The notes: generated by a model from the sequence alone, not told the origin. Shown: positions 1 to 8,343, numbered from the stretch's first letter. The stretch: 64,000 nucleotides of DNA from Bdellovibrio svalbardensis (GCF_029531655.1 NZ_JANRMI010000003.1:496001-560000); one strand, 5' to 3'. A program made the numbers and translations.

Positions 1-1212
1 GTTGACCTTGATGTCTTCGGCAATTGTTTTGATTCTGGATTCAATCAAAGGCAGTTCTTTATTATTCGCGTTTTCATAGGCTTCAATTGCTTTAGCCATA
101 AGCTCTGGTCGCGCAAGGATCTGCTTGAGGGAACTTAAAACTAAATCCTCGAACTTCATAGCTCGGACTCTTTGGACTTGGCATTTGTGCTTTGCGACTC
201 CGGCCATGTTCAAAGTGCGGGCATGATCGTAATAAAAGTGCTTCTGGATTTTGCCATGAGCACTCTTACCATTGAGATGCTTGCCGCATTCACCACAAAT
301 CACTTTCCCTGTGAGCGGATAAGGATAGGTCTTCCATTCATCGGGTTTGAATCTTCTTCTGTTTGATTCAAGGATATTTTGAACCGCTGCAAAATCCTTC
401 ACCTCGATGATTGATTGCCATGAAGCCTTCACTTGACGAACATCGCCGCGTTTCTTATTGATCTCGCGCATTCCGATAAAAGTTGCATTAGTTAATAAAT
501 GATAAAGACTGGCCACTGTGAATTTGTTGCCGCCTTTGGATTCACCTTTGCCATTGATGTAAGACTTGGTGCGAATACCAAGGTCATTTAATTTCAAACA
601 AGTCTGACGCAGGTTTTTTATCTCTAAGAAAATCTTAAAAATTATTTTAACGGAATCAGCGTCCGTCTCATCAATTAAAAGACTTCCCGGATTTTCAGGA
701 TTGCGCTTGTACCCAAGCGGAATCACGCCGCCATTCCATAGGCCACGTTCTGCGCGACTGGTAAAGTTGGCGGTAATCCTTTCACCAGTTTGTTTTCTTT
801 CGAACTGATTGAAGTTCACAAGATTAAACATCATTAGCTCGCCAGCCGCCGTGGTCGTGTCGAACTGTTCACGAAGGGTGACTAGCTTGACCTTATGTTC
901 TTTGAAAAAATCTAACAGACCACAAAAGTCTTTGATGGATCTTGATAGTCGCGAAAGTTCCGACGCCAGAACCAAATTGATTCGGCCAACGCGAATGTCT
1001 GAAAGAAGTCTTTGGAATTCAGGACGGTTCATGTCCTTGCCTGACTTAGCTTCGTCGCAATAGACATCGACGATAGTGCCCCAGTTGGGCTCGCGTCGAT
1101 TTTGTCCATCGATGTATTCTTCAGCTCGTCGTCGTTGTGAAACTAACGATCCTTCAAGAATCTTGGCCTGCTCTTCTGTAGAAACGCGAAGATAAATTCC
1201 AATCCTATTCAT
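1..1212 (-). CDS. Large serine site-specific recombinase (3' end beyond window)
   Basis: Reads without a stop from ATG at 1212 to the left edge (404 codons), so the C-terminus is missing. The N-terminal resolvase domain shows R9 and the catalytic Ser11 in LRVSTEEQ, with ASELSRLSRS further on. A recombinase domain follows (GLWNGGVIPLGYKRN and a region ending NATFIGMREI), then a zinc-ribbon with VICGECGKHL, and a coiled C-terminal part. This is the large serine recombinase/integrase architecture that moves phages, transposons and IMEs by Ser-DNA covalent strand exchange. Its start codon overlaps the stop of the small upstream ORF (ATGA), so translation is coupled. Recombinase identity is clear; element type is not visible. 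Confidence 0.93.
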   Translation of the reverse strand, partial: MNRIGIYLRVSTEEQAKILEGSLVSQRRRAEEYIDGQNRREPNWGTIVDVYCDEAKSGKDMNRPEFQRLLSDIRVGRINLVLASELSRLSRSIKDFCGLLDFFKEHKVKLVTLREQFDTTTAAGELMMFNLVNFNQFERKQTGERITANFTSRAERGLWNGGVIPLGYKRNPENPGSLLIDETDADSVKIIFKIFLEIKNLRQTCLKLNDLGIRTKSYINGKGESKGGNKFTVASLYHLLTNATFIGMREINKKRGDVRQVKASWQSIIEVKDFAAVQNILESNRRRFKPDEWKTYPYPLTGKVICGECGKHLNGKSAHGKIQKHFYYDHARTLNMAGVAKHKCQVQRVRAMKFEDLVLSSLKQILARPELMAKAIEAYENANNKELPLIESRIKTIAEDIKVN

Positions 1213-1400
1213 GCGGCCTCCTTCCAAACGACCTCTTCTTTTCGGTCATTCCGTGTGATTTCTAAAAGCTTTGCATTTTGATTTCTTAAGAGTGTTTCAA
1301 TCTCAAGCAGTGCCGCCACTAGCTGAACTCTTTTACGGTTTAATTCGTTCTCACTAATGCAAACTTCGCGCTGTTCGATCTTTAAGTCCTCTATAATCAA
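1209..1400 (-). CDS. Small coiled-coil protein coupled to the recombinase
   Basis: 63 aa, rich in E, K and L, predicted to be almost entirely helical (IEQREVCISENELNRKRVQL and following). I do not recognise a family. The stop overlaps the recombinase ATG by four bases, arguing for one transcript and coupled translation. The start is a TTG at 1400, overlapped by the stop (TTGA) of a 7-codon leader at 1397-1420 that has a strong AAGGAGG ribosome site. It may be an accessory factor of the recombinase, as small helical partners often sit before large serine recombinases; that role is inference. Confidence 0.6.
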   Translation of the reverse strand: MIIEDLKIEQREVCISENELNRKRVQLVAALLEIETLLRNQNAKLLEITRNDRKEEVVWKEAA

Positions 1401-1420
1401 TTTAAAAATTCCTTCGCCAC
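1397..1420 (-). other. Putative 7-codon leader peptide with strong RBS
   Basis: GTG at 1420 lies six bases after AAGGAGG and opens a reading frame of seven codons (MAKEFLN) whose TGA overlaps the TTG start of the next ORF. The arrangement would couple leader termination to initiation at the weak TTG. No evidence of expression beyond the RBS. Confidence 0.35.
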
Positions 1421-1488
1421 AAAATACCTCCTTTTAAAATTTGTTACCTTTGCCTTTTTACTTCCTTTTTTTCTACTTCTCTCCTTTC

Positions 1489-2505
1489 TTATCCACATTT
1501 CTTTAACTCACTACTTACACTAAACGCCCTCATTCCATCCCCCTCTCGGTTCTCTACTCCTGACCCCTTACCACCACTCGTTGGGGGTGAGGGGTCAGGA
1601 GTAGAGAACCCGCCACGCAGTGGCGCTGGAAAGAGGGAGTTGGGTTGTAAATCCGAGGGCTTAGGTGTTGCTTCCAACTGCTCCCCCGGATCGTTTTGCC
1701 TGCTCACCCCTTGAGCGGGGGTGTGAGCGGGGGAACTGATCGTTAGATGATCAAATAAGATCCGCGTTAACGGCATCCATTCAGGTTCTTGAATAGGATA
1801 GATATCGGGTATTGGTTCTTTCAAAAAATTTGAAGTAATTGAAAAGAACAGATTGCCTTCATCAAAACCGAAGGTTCTTTCTGCGGCCTGATATATTTTG
1901 AAAAGATCCTTGGTGTCGTTTACGAAGTACCAAATGATGTCGTAACGAAGATCTTTGTATTCCCTGAATATGCGCTTGTAACGTGCTTCACTTTTCCTGG
2001 TTAACTCAACTTCAATGGCAATCCTTTGCGGTTTTCCCGACATAAGTTCAATCATCAATCCGTCAGGGATTACTCGTTCCTTGGCGTGCTTGTAGCGATA
2101 GTTTCTGAAGGTCTCAGCTTTAATTTGATATTCAGGTGTCCACTCTGAGGCCAGCCCAAATGACTCGAGTTTCATTCTGACGTCGTTGACAATGATGTCA
2201 TGCCGAATAGTATTGCGATTTGAAAACTGCAAACGATCCTCAATTGCTTGTTGATGCTTTCCTTTGAACGCTAGTGTCCAAGTATTCGTGGCATCTTCCA
2301 ATGGAACTGCTCGGCGAATAAAGTGACCTGCCTCCAATGCACGAAGACGTCTTAATGCGGTTTCTTTTGCGATCCCGACAAAGTGGAGGCGTTGTATTTG
2401 CGGTGTGGAGAGTACTCCGAATTTTTTTAGATTCTCCAAGAGCAAAATATCTCTTAATTGAAGAATCACGTTAAAAGCCAGCCTCTTTGTGGCTGAAGCA
2501 TTCAA
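1489..2505 (-). CDS. Replication-relaxation (Replic_Relax/MobC-like) family protein
   Basis: 338 aa. Residues about 20-90 form a winged-helix region (GVLSTPQIQRLHF ... ALRRLRALEAGHFIRR). Residues 100-230 resemble the nuclease-fold core of PF13814 proteins: HDIIVNDVRMKLES, then VIPDGLMIE, then IAIEVELTRKS with RYKRIFREYKDLRYD. Such proteins are found on conjugative and mobilizable elements and act near relaxase or replication functions. The last 90 residues are Pro/Gly/Ser-rich and encoded across a long DNA hairpin at 1548-1610. The start is uncertain: TTG at 2505 lacks a ribosome site, while an ATG at 2538 with AAGGGGG is out of frame. It lies just upstream of the recombinase genes, supporting one mobile module. 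Confidence 0.75.
   Translation of the reverse strand: MNASATKRLAFNVILQLRDILLLENLKKFGVLSTPQIQRLHFVGIAKETALRRLRALEAGHFIRRAVPLEDATNTWTLAFKGKHQQAIEDRLQFSNRNTIRHDIIVNDVRMKLESFGLASEWTPEYQIKAETFRNYRYKHAKERVIPDGLMIELMSGKPQRIAIEVELTRKSEARYKRIFREYKDLRYDIIWYFVNDTKDLFKIYQAAERTFGFDEGNLFFSITSNFLKEPIPDIYPIQEPEWMPLTRILFDHLTISSPAHTPAQGVSRQNDPGEQLEATPKPSDLQPNSLFPAPLRGGFSTPDPSPPTSGGKGSGVENREGDGMRAFSVSSELKKCG
1548..1610. repeat. Long inverted repeat inside a coding 3' end
   Basis: Arms 1548-1572 and 1586-1610 match in 24 of 25 positions around a 13-nt centre. The element lies in the low-complexity C-terminal coding part of the replication-relaxation protein. It could be an inserted palindromic element or a strong RNA hairpin; a second weaker G/C-rich palindrome follows near 1703-1732. 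Confidence 0.85.
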
Positions 2506-2684
2506 AAAATTTGAATAAGTCCATAGCTACCCCCTTGGTTGTTGATATTTTCCTTTTTAGACTTTTCTTAGTTAATTCGGGAAGTTGCTAATTTGTTCCC
2601 TGAAAAATAAGGTCTTTGAAGAAAAATACTTCAACCCATAGACAGCACTATGTGTGCCAATGTTGCTGGGGTGTTGAAATAAGA

Positions 2685-2715
2685 AAGGCGCTGAGTTTTT
2701 AGAAGTCAGCGCCTT
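2685..2715 (-). terminator. Intrinsic terminator of the GNAT gene
   Basis: Ten-base perfect arms AAGGCGCTGA and TCAGCGCCTT with an 11-nt loop lie 30 bases past the stop of the minus-strand acetyltransferase gene. On the minus strand they are followed by a T-rich stretch (TTCTTATTTC). Confidence 0.75.
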
Positions 2716-2745
2716 ATGGTAAAATTTTTGGCTAAGTTAGTAGGG

Positions 2746-3264
2746 TCATCTGACCGAGACAAAGACCATTGCATCGGTCCACCCTTCGCTCATCGGAATA
2801 AACCTGCGCCGAATTCCTTCCTTTTTCATTTTTAAAGCACGAGCAACTTTGATCGAGGCCTTGTTCGAGGCAGGCATCACTGCCTCAATTCGGTGAAGAT
2901 CTAAGAAGTTGTGCCCAATTTCTAGAACAGCCGCAGCGCCCTCTTTGGCAAAACCTTTGTTTCGATAGTGACTATGGATTTCATATCCTAGGTTAGCCCA
3001 TCGAAAATTTCGTCGTACGATGATGTTAATTTCAATTTCACCAAGATGTTCGTTTGTTTTTTTATGAAAGATGCCAAACACATAAGATCGGTCTTCCTTC
3101 CTAAGCTGCCTATTTTTCAGAACTTTTTTTCTAAATGAATCCTTGCCCCCATCTACCTCACAAGCTCGAATAACAGCTGTCGACCAGGACTTATAATCAG
3201 ATAGCTTATAGGGACGAACACATAGTCGGGGAGAAACTCCATTGAGCTGGTTATTACTTTTCAT
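2746..3264 (-). CDS. GNAT family N-acetyltransferase (RimJ/RimL type)
   Basis: 172 aa, the usual length for this group. It starts with the characteristic LCVRPYKLSDYKSW strand-helix, has GEIEINIIVRRNF strands, and the acetyl-CoA-binding region YRNKGFAKEGAAAVLEIG (motif A, R/Q-x-x-G-x-A type), then the IEAVMPASNKASIKVARALK segment typical of Acetyltransf_3 enzymes. It probably acetylates an N-terminal amine or small molecule; substrate cannot be read from sequence. It is transcribed alone, with an ATG start at 3264 and a terminator after it. Confidence 0.88.
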   Translation of the reverse strand: MKSNNQLNGVSPRLCVRPYKLSDYKSWSTAVIRACEVDGGKDSFRKKVLKNRQLRKEDRSYVFGIFHKKTNEHLGEIEINIIVRRNFRWANLGYEIHSHYRNKGFAKEGAAAVLEIGHNFLDLHRIEAVMPASNKASIKVARALKMKKEGIRRRFIPMSEGWTDAMVFVSVR

Positions 3265-3564
3265 GACCCAATTCTAAAGTCGACATATTCCCTGAGCAAC
3301 CATCTTGTTCATTAATTATTTAAGCCACTGTCTGACCAGAAGGGCTCACCCCAAACCAAATGGTTTCAATAGTTACCATAGTCAACAGTGCGTGGACTTG
3401 TAGGCATCGCTTGGGTACTCAGATGGACGAAATAAGAAAATCAAATTTTGTTGCGCCATAGACACAGAATCTACGTCGGTCGTACCCCCCCCGCCACCGT
3501 GGCGGTGGGCTGTATAAACCATTAGCTATCAATCCAAAAAATATCGCCAATAAAATTGGCCATA
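3265..3564. other. 300-base intergenic region with a C-tract and palindrome
   Basis: No ORF with coding character. It holds an eight-C run at 3485-3492 and the 15-nt palindrome CCGCCACCGTGGCGG at 3491-3505, which recurs at 7076 and 9323. The rest is AT-rich and should hold the promoter of the GNAT gene at its left end. Confidence 0.6.
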
Positions 3565-4488
3565 TCAGCGATCACTCTGCGCGAGAAAGTTTAAAATATC
3601 CTGATGGGCCATGGAACTAATTGGCTCAGCTTCGTTATCAATCTCATGAAGGGCACCGTGATACTGTTTCAGCGAAAAGTGCGGTGCTGTCCTTCTAAGA
3701 ATACGCCGTGTTTCCTTGGCATCGACGTAGGTGTCTTTGTTACCAGAAAGAAGCACAAATCCCTTCATTCTTCGACTCATGGGCGTGGACCGCATCATTT
3801 TGGCGGTCAGGGCCAAGTCGATTGAAAAGCAGGGGATTTTAACCGGAGAGTCTGGCTTAATCGGATCGATGTGAGGGTCTAAAATTCCCTCGCCATAAAT
3901 TTGTGTCGTTAAAGTCGGAATGGTGATCAAATCTATTTCGCCACGAAGGGGATGCTGTTCTCCTACGAAGTATTTGGGCGATATTCCGGGAGCAATCAGT
4001 ACGACAGTGTCGACGTCGCCTTCAAGGGCTGCTTGGGTATAAGCGGCCAGGCCCCCCGTAGACCAGCCAAGGATTGTTTTCTTTGGAAAGTTCGTTAAAT
4101 CTCGAGCGTGCAAATTCCAAATCTTATTTCCCAGTTTGCCAATCTCCAAAATACGCGTGTCGTCCATGGAGCCACTGGAGCCGCCTTGTCCCATGTAATC
4201 AAAAGCGATCACTCGATACCCAGCATCTGTCAGTTTTTGAAATAAAGGTTGATGGTTTACCATCGAATCGCCAAGCCCCTCGTAGAAGATGATGTTTCCG
4301 TTAAAGGGAACATTTTGATTTTCTTCAAGGTAGCCGTTGCGAATAAATACGACTCCGTCAGTCTTTAAAATGAAAGGGGTAACTTCACAGTTCCACGGAG
4401 CCGGGCAGGGGGTTAAAGAAGGCTGCTCGCTGGCTAGGGCTGATAAAGAGAGAAACAAAATAGTTAACGCCAATAGGGGTCTAGTCAT
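3565..4488 (-). CDS. Exported alpha/beta hydrolase (S33/lysophospholipase type)
   Basis: 307 aa with a signal peptide (MTRPLLALTILFLSLSALAS). The alpha/beta-hydrolase fold is evident: IIFYEGLGDSMVNH oxyanion region, VIAFDYMGQGGSSG, nucleophile elbow GWSTGG, acid near GNKDTYVDAKET and the histidine in GALHEIDNE. It likely hydrolyses an ester or lipid in the periplasm or outside; substrate unknown. The ATG at 4488 has AAAGGAAAG upstream. It is divergent to a Crp/Fnr-type regulator gene 77 bases away, which may control it. Confidence 0.85.
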   Translation of the reverse strand: MTRPLLALTILFLSLSALASEQPSLTPCPAPWNCEVTPFILKTDGVVFIRNGYLEENQNVPFNGNIIFYEGLGDSMVNHQPLFQKLTDAGYRVIAFDYMGQGGSSGSMDDTRILEIGKLGNKIWNLHARDLTNFPKKTILGWSTGGLAAYTQAALEGDVDTVVLIAPGISPKYFVGEQHPLRGEIDLITIPTLTTQIYGEGILDPHIDPIKPDSPVKIPCFSIDLALTAKMMRSTPMSRRMKGFVLLSGNKDTYVDAKETRRILRRTAPHFSLKQYHGALHEIDNEAEPISSMAHQDILNFLAQSDR

Positions 4489-4565
4489 TTTACTTTCCTT
4501 TAAGGTGAAGTGCTAGATGGGTTATAGTTGCCCTTGGGACCTTTTTCATTTACCTAGGTTAATAA

Positions 4566-5138
4566 ATGGATGCTTATACTGCTTTAAAAGACTCTCTCGC
4601 GGCTTATCTGCCTATTCCCCCTGATCAATGGCTTCAGTTTGTTCGCTATTTGAATGTCAGGAACCTGAAGGCCGACGAGGTCTATTATTCACAAGGACAG
4701 AAATACGAAGAAATTGGTTTCGTCGTGAAGGGCCTCGTTTATAATTTTTATTCGAATGATAAGGGCGAAGAGTTTGTAAAAAACTTTGTTGCTGAAGGCA
4801 GTACTGTTGCAAGTTACATGAGTGTGGTTCGAGAGCTTCCCGCCGTTTATAGCTGTGTGGCTGTTGAGGATACCCATTTAGTGACTGTTAAATATAGCGA
4901 TCTAAAAAAGCTCTACGAGTCCCATTCTTGCTGGGAGCGACTGGGAAGACTGAACGCGGAAGAATGTCTTTTTGAAACCGAACAGCGCGAGCAACAGCTT
5001 TTAATGATGAATGCAACGGAACGCTACGAGCTTTTCATGAAGCAAAACGCAGCGCTTGCCAACCGTTTGCCACAATATTTAATCGCATCCTACATTGGTG
5101 TGTCGCCAGTGACTCTTAGCCGAATTCGCGGCAAGTAG
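4566..5138 (+). CDS. Crp/Fnr-type cyclic-nucleotide-binding-fold regulator
   Basis: 190 aa. The cNMP-binding beta-roll covers residues 10-120 (LKADEVYYSQGQKYEEIGFVVKG, then FVKNFVAEGSTVASYMSV). The C-terminus has a short HTH ending in YLIASYIGVSPVTLSRIRGK, with the recognition helix at the very end, as in small Crp-like proteins of the Bacteroidetes/delta-proteobacterial kind. Arginine and glutamate that bind cAMP in true CRP are not obvious, so the ligand is unknown. It is divergent to the exported hydrolase gene and may regulate it. Confidence 0.85.
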   Translation: MDAYTALKDSLAAYLPIPPDQWLQFVRYLNVRNLKADEVYYSQGQKYEEIGFVVKGLVYNFYSNDKGEEFVKNFVAEGSTVASYMSVVRELPAVYSCVAVEDTHLVTVKYSDLKKLYESHSCWERLGRLNAEECLFETEQREQQLLMMNATERYELFMKQNAALANRLPQYLIASYIGVSPVTLSRIRGK

Positions 5139-5214
5139 CCTGCGCATACGTTATCGACTAAAGGCACTGACTTAAAAATCAGGCCTTTTCTTACCTTCAG
5201 CAAAAACTTGGTCT

Positions 5215-6159
5215 CTACAAAGCAACTTCTGTAATTTGAAGAGTTCCTTTGAAAATCAGAGCCTTAACTGCCCATGGGCCTCGCGAGCTATCTCGTACTA
5301 TTTTCGCAGACCACCCTCTCAATTGTTGGCTTACAATTGGGTAAACAGAATTTTCAGTCACACTTAGCGGGATGGTTAAAGTAGTTTCACTCATAAGAGG
5401 TCTTCCAGCGAGCGCTGTAAACTGCAACTTCAAGCTTCCGGAGCCATCAGTATTTTGAAGAAGAGCTTTATAGAAAATTGTTGGTGAAATGCAGCTGCCA
5501 TCGCCTCTGAAGTTTTCGCAGGCAACTGACACCTGTGATGACGATGAAATACCGCGTTTCACAGGAACCACATTGTTAGCAAAGCTGGCCGCATTTGTGA
5601 TGCGAGCATCGTGTGATGTGACGTCAGCTTTCTCTGGAAGAGTTCTTAAAAATTTATAGACAACTTCATGGTTAATAAGAGCGGCTTTGCTTAAAGAGTC
5701 CAGCGAAAACCAGATTTCCTGGCTTATTTCTACTTGATCAGTTCCGTCATAATAGATTGCTAGTTGTTCAATACTGCAGTTTTCGGGCACAGAGATCACA
5801 CTTCCAATGTCGCCGACGTTCGGTAGCTTTTCGTCTTTAGGCAGCCATTTTACTCTATTTTCGAAGCGCGTTAAATTATCTCGAATTTCTTGTTCGGAAG
5901 CGGGTGTTACAACTCCTTGCAGTCGGTACCCATTTTTAACTGCACGAGTGTAATCTCGGAAGACATCGCCGGTTGAAGGCATTATATCAAAACCTAATTC
6001 TTGACGTGCTTCGTATAAATCCAAGACCTCAGCAGCTTGAATCTTTCCTTCTTGATTGCGGCAGACGACGGCATTTCCGCCGCCACTAGTTGACGGCCCT
6101 ACAAGGCCCCATGACGAAGAGCAAAGTAATAAACTTGCTAACAATACTTGAGATTTCAT
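5215..6159 (-). CDS. Exported 'GGGN' protein with NHE motif, paired with regulator
   Basis: 314 aa with signal peptide (MKSQVLLASLLLCSSSWG). The mature start PSTSGGGNAVVCR carries the SGGGN signature, followed by an EVLDLYEARQELGFD helix. Near residues 160-175 is SKAALINHEVVYKFLR, whose HE aligns with HE in the exported partners at 7171 and 33194. The last 110 residues look like a beta-rich domain with C-G-DGSCIS. I know no function; the HE could be part of a metal site, but no HExxH is present. Strong RBS AAGGGGG precedes ATG 6159. Divergent from a TIGR02147 regulator 99 bases away. Confidence 0.85.
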   Translation of the reverse strand: MKSQVLLASLLLCSSSWGLVGPSTSGGGNAVVCRNQEGKIQAAEVLDLYEARQELGFDIMPSTGDVFRDYTRAVKNGYRLQGVVTPASEQEIRDNLTRFENRVKWLPKDEKLPNVGDIGSVISVPENCSIEQLAIYYDGTDQVEISQEIWFSLDSLSKAALINHEVVYKFLRTLPEKADVTSHDARITNAASFANNVVPVKRGISSSSQVSVACENFRGDGSCISPTIFYKALLQNTDGSGSLKLQFTALAGRPLMSETTLTIPLSVTENSVYPIVSQQLRGWSAKIVRDSSRGPWAVKALIFKGTLQITEVAL

Positions 6160-6211
6160 TTCTATCCCCCTTTTCGTATAGCAAAGATAGGGAAACTTTT
6201 CGATGGGCTCA

Positions 6212-6234
6212 ATTATTTAGTTATAACAAATAAT
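6212..6234. promoter_or_regulatory. AT-rich inverted repeat between divergent pair
   Basis: ATTATTT and AAATAAT, perfect 7-base arms with a 9-base spacer, lie in the 99-base divergent region between the exported protein and the regulator gene. Similar AT palindromes occur in the two other divergent pairs of this family, so this is a candidate operator. Confidence 0.4.
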
Positions 6235-6258
6235 CTAAATTCGTGATAACTTATAACG

Positions 6259-7065
6259 ATGAAAAGAGTCTTTGGCTATCATTCCTATAAAAAGTACCTA
6301 AAAGATATTTCCGAAATGCAAGGACGGGGAGCGATTTCAAAACTTGCAGAGGCTGCAGGCTGTGATCGAACGTATTTATCTCAGTGTCTTTCATCAAAGG
6401 TGCAACTTACACCAGATCATATATTAGGTCTTGCTGAATATTTAAATCTTTCTGAAGCGGAAGAAGAATACTTCCTCCTTCTTTTGTTATTTGAGCGATC
6501 TGCTTCCAGAACGGCGCAACTTAAAATCAAGAAAAAGATGGAAAAACTTAATCAGGCAGATTTGATATTGAGTAAGAAGATCGCCCAAAAGGACGACAGC
6601 AATGAACTCACGGAGATTCAAAAGGCAAAATACTATTCCAGCTGGAAATACGCGGCCCTTCATACGTTATCAAGCATCAACGAATTTCAATCTACTCAGA
6701 CGATGACCCGAAAGGCTCGTTTGTCTGAAATAGAAGGCTTAGGTATTCTCAAGGATTTGGAGAAAGCCGGGCTTCTGTCTTTCCAGAATGGGAAATGGAT
6801 TCATTCGGGCAAGAATATCCATATTCCAACAGGCTCGTCCCACAATGCTCAAAACCACATGAACTGGAGATTGAAGGCCGTCGATAGTGTGAACAATAAA
6901 AACGCGATTCACTACACAACCTTATTTTCAGTTTCCAAAAAAGATTGGGAACTCTTGCGCACGCAGCTTCTCGCTTTTATCGACCGACAAAGAGATACCA
7001 TTCATGCTTCCGGCTCAGAGGAAATGTATTGCTTTTGTTGTGATCTTTTCCAGCCGTTTGATTGA
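6259..7065 (+). CDS. TIGR02147-family transcriptional regulator
   Basis: 268 aa. The start FGYHSYKKYLKDISEMQGRG is the family hallmark and is followed by a Cro/lambda-like HTH (ISKLAEAAGCDRTYLSQCLS ... LAEYLNLSEAEEEYF, residues 25-75). The C-terminal half has the conserved KYYSSWKYAALHTL, the N-HMNWRLKAV motif and a final ... SEEMYCFCCDLFQPF segment, all shared with the proteins at 8489 and 33904. TIGR02147 proteins are abundant in Fibrobacteres and Bdellovibrionota; ligand and targets are unknown. It likely controls the divergent exported protein. Confidence 0.9.
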   Translation: MKRVFGYHSYKKYLKDISEMQGRGAISKLAEAAGCDRTYLSQCLSSKVQLTPDHILGLAEYLNLSEAEEEYFLLLLLFERSASRTAQLKIKKKMEKLNQADLILSKKIAQKDDSNELTEIQKAKYYSSWKYAALHTLSSINEFQSTQTMTRKARLSEIEGLGILKDLEKAGLLSFQNGKWIHSGKNIHIPTGSSHNAQNHMNWRLKAVDSVNNKNAIHYTTLFSVSKKDWELLRTQLLAFIDRQRDTIHASGSEEMYCFCCDLFQPFD

Positions 7066-7073
7066 TGATGAAC

Positions 7074-7134
7074 CACCGCCACCGTGGCGGCAGATTCCGG
7101 GCATAAAAAAGAAAGAAGCCAGCGCACTTCGTGG
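7074..7134. repeat. 61-nt repeat, copy 1
   Basis: Matches 9321-9381 in 58 of 61 positions. It starts with the palindrome CCGCCACCGTGGCGG and contains an A6 run and the left part of a terminator hairpin. Both copies sit just after a TIGR02147 gene. Confidence 0.9.
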
Positions 7135-7143
7135 CAGGCTTCT
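7114..7143 (-). terminator. Terminator of the exported GGGD-protein gene
   Basis: AGAAGCC (7114-7120) pairs with GGCTTCT (7137-7143), with an inner CAC/GTG pairing; read on the minus strand it is followed by TTCTTTTTTATG. It ends the gene at 7171-8343. Confidence 0.65.
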
Positions 7144-7170
7144 AGTTTCACCCTGATCTATTTTCGCTGT

Positions 7171-8343
7171 TTAGTTTTTCTTATAAATTAAGAACTGTAC
7201 TCCTTTAATAAGAAACATATATTTCGAAGGATTAGCTATCGTTCCGGCGCGAGTGAAACCATTTTTTGCTAAGCGGTCGGTCAATAACTCAAGCGAGTTG
7301 CTTTCCATGTCGCCATCTTCACAAATCAAGGTATGCGGATATCTGCTATCCGCTGGAAACACTTGAACGATGCAATAAGTTGCAGTGTTGTCATCGGCAT
7401 TTGTCGAAAATAGATCTAATTTATTCGCAAAAGTTGATAGAAAAGTGATGCTATGCTTTTCTTCCACCAGCTTGCGAGTGTCCTCTTGAAACTTCGGAAT
7501 ATTAGTTTCTTTTAAAATATATTTTTGTGCTACTAGATCCAGATCATTTGTTTCGCAAGATAGATAATATTGATAATTCCAATATCCCGGAGAAGTAACT
7601 CTTCCCACACAAAATTCACCTTTATGTTTTAGTTCAGCAGGTTTCACTACGAGTTTTTTGATTGTCACATCTTCCAAGAAGCCCGAAATTTGATTGGAAG
7701 TGTCGTACTTTGAGTCGGCCTGATCCGGTAATTCGATCTGAGCAAGTCCCGCGTACTCGTGATGAATTAGGACGTACTGATCCGATTCGTTTGTTGCATT
7801 GAATTTTGATAAATCACAGGTGATCGAACCTCTATCGGCTTGATCAAATCGGCAAACTTTCGGGGTCTTTCCAATCATGATTGGAAAGCCGCGATCATTT
7901 GGGCCCACACAGCTGATTTTAGCAGAGTCGATCTGTGCCATCATTTGATCGGAATATTGTGCGACAGTTAAGCCGCCGGGCAACTTAAGCCCGTTGGGAC
8001 CACCATCTAGTATCCATTTTCGTAGATCCTCGCGAATAACCTGAATTCTGTCTTCACAAAGATCGCCACCGCCACTGTTCATTCCGCCCATGGACTTCGT
8101 TAGTGCTTGAGCACTTTTGGAGTTCAATGCCGCCTTTTGTTCCAGTTTATCAACGCTCTGAAGATAGCTATTCAGGCCCTTGCCTTCGCTTTCGTTAGCG
8201 GGTGAAGTTTTGATGGCTCGACCGTCTACAATCTTTACGCTGGACAATTTTTGTTGAGGGCCTGGACTTTGTGCTGGTGCTGTCAGCGGTAACAACAAAA
8301 ATAGCGCTACTAGGTTCTTAAAAAGCACTTGTGAACTGTTCAT
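7171..8343 (-). CDS. Exported 'GGGD' protein with HHE motif, paired with regulator
   Basis: 390 aa from ATG 8343, preceded by AAGGAGACCTT; the longer ORF from 8370 is disfavoured. Signal peptide MNSSQVLFKNLVALFLLLPL with cleavage near APAQ. It carries the MNSGGGDLCEDRIQVIREDL signature, a Gly-rich LKLPGGLTVAQYSDQM segment, and ESDQYVLIHHEYAGLAQIEL near residue 200, followed by SKYDTSNQISGFLEDV. The HE position matches the other exported partners in this window. The family is unnamed to me; a surface or periplasmic role during host contact is speculation. Divergent from the next TIGR02147 regulator. Confidence 0.85.
   Translation of the reverse strand: MNSSQVLFKNLVALFLLLPLTAPAQSPGPQQKLSSVKIVDGRAIKTSPANESEGKGLNSYLQSVDKLEQKAALNSKSAQALTKSMGGMNSGGGDLCEDRIQVIREDLRKWILDGGPNGLKLPGGLTVAQYSDQMMAQIDSAKISCVGPNDRGFPIMIGKTPKVCRFDQADRGSITCDLSKFNATNESDQYVLIHHEYAGLAQIELPDQADSKYDTSNQISGFLEDVTIKKLVVKPAELKHKGEFCVGRVTSPGYWNYQYYLSCETNDLDLVAQKYILKETNIPKFQEDTRKLVEEKHSITFLSTFANKLDLFSTNADDNTATYCIVQVFPADSRYPHTLICEDGDMESNSLELLTDRLAKNGFTRAGTIANPSKYMFLIKGVQFLIYKKN

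Noticed and set aside
3485-3505. C8 tract and palindrome as a phase-variable switch
   Set aside because: It is over 75 bases from any start codon and not in a coding frame; no evidence that slippage changes a gene.
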